Shown: piece by piece, positions 52,124-52,139 of the stretch
How the letters are laid out: each line of letters begins with the position of its first letter
Numbering within the stretch: position 1 is the first letter of the stretch
Notes under the pieces: model-generated
What the model saw: the letters and a program-made list of their open reading frames with translations, nothing else
Database searches by the model: none
Told to the model about the DNA's origin: nothing
Assembly (NCBI GenBank): GCA_021108035.1
Contig: JAIORQ010000046.1
Coordinates: 1 to 52,139 of the forward strand
Direction of reading: 5' to 3'
Length of the DNA: 52,139 bases
Source of the DNA: Bacteroidales bacterium
GTDB taxonomy: Bacteria > Bacteroidota > Bacteroidia > Bacteroidales > JAADGE01
Made by a program: the position numbers and the translations under genes

Positions 52124-52139
52124 TAGAAAATTTATAGTT

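Overview
The window is AT-rich and densely coded and comes from a member of the Bacteroidota, probably close to Bacteroidales/Marinilabiliales. The evidence is a type IX secretion cargo with a C-terminal sorting domain, two PorE-like TPR/PD40/OmpA proteins, TonB receptors with STN or carboxypeptidase-regulatory domains, a DUF4249 lipoprotein, a propeller-Y_Y_Y sensor, and promoters of the Bacteroidota form TAnnTTTG a few tens of bases before many starts. The genetic code is standard: TAA and TAG both end intact genes.

Layout. 1-2410 is a compact restriction-modification module (a beta-class methyltransferase with a nuclease-fold tail, translationally coupled to an MjaI-like endonuclease) lying between two ~80-bp direct repeats. 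2410-7053 holds two thioredoxins, metG, a small stress membrane protein, an MNT/HEPN toxin-antitoxin pair and a small membrane protein. 7183-9871 encodes an outer-membrane protein and a PorE-like protein. 9872-12060 is a scrambled segment: a partial copy of a toxin-antitoxin pair beside its intact parent, an antisense coiled-coil gene relic, a DUF6624 gene missing the start of its signal peptide, and the tail of a lost TonB-type receptor just before an intact relative (12135-14564). 14565-15038 holds a fold-back element, followed by an MBOAT acyltransferase, an AAA+/DUF4143 ATPase, citrate synthase, a second fold-back element with possible target duplications, a second AAA+/DUF4143 ATPase and a wrecked Fe-S membrane protein gene.

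22158-27047 carries the second PorE-like protein, RidA and the type IX cargo protein. 27131-33688 is a four-gene leftward operon for an outer-membrane transport or assembly system: unknown exported protein, STN-TonB receptor, DUF4249 lipoprotein, MG2-like exported protein. 33794-40585 has a lipoprotein, a LysE exporter, a bifunctional OlsF/GlsF-like aminolipid acyltransferase with a substituted motif residue, and a large propeller sensor with a SpoIIE phosphatase output. 40665-46446 includes an M64 peptidase, an FKBP lipoprotein, a YD-repeat lipoprotein, a toxin-antitoxin pair whose toxin is cut by an amber codon, serS, and the rplU-rpmA operon with an L21 that carries a helix-hairpin-helix tail and a structured leader. 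46581-51922 has a three-gene operon (YiiX-like hydrolase, UPF0158, unknown), a DUF4878 lipoprotein, the CCA-adding enzyme and an AAA-ATPase/PD-(D/E)XK protein.

The strongest leads are the repeat-flanked restriction module with its methyltransferase-nuclease-fold fusion and the scarcity of CTAG, the two fold-back elements, the decayed modules of 9.9-12 kb and 21.5-22.1 kb, recurrent 8-9-bp ATG-containing words before several start codons, and the four-gene STN-TonB operon. I saw no tRNA, rRNA or CRISPR array. All counts and alignments were done by eye.
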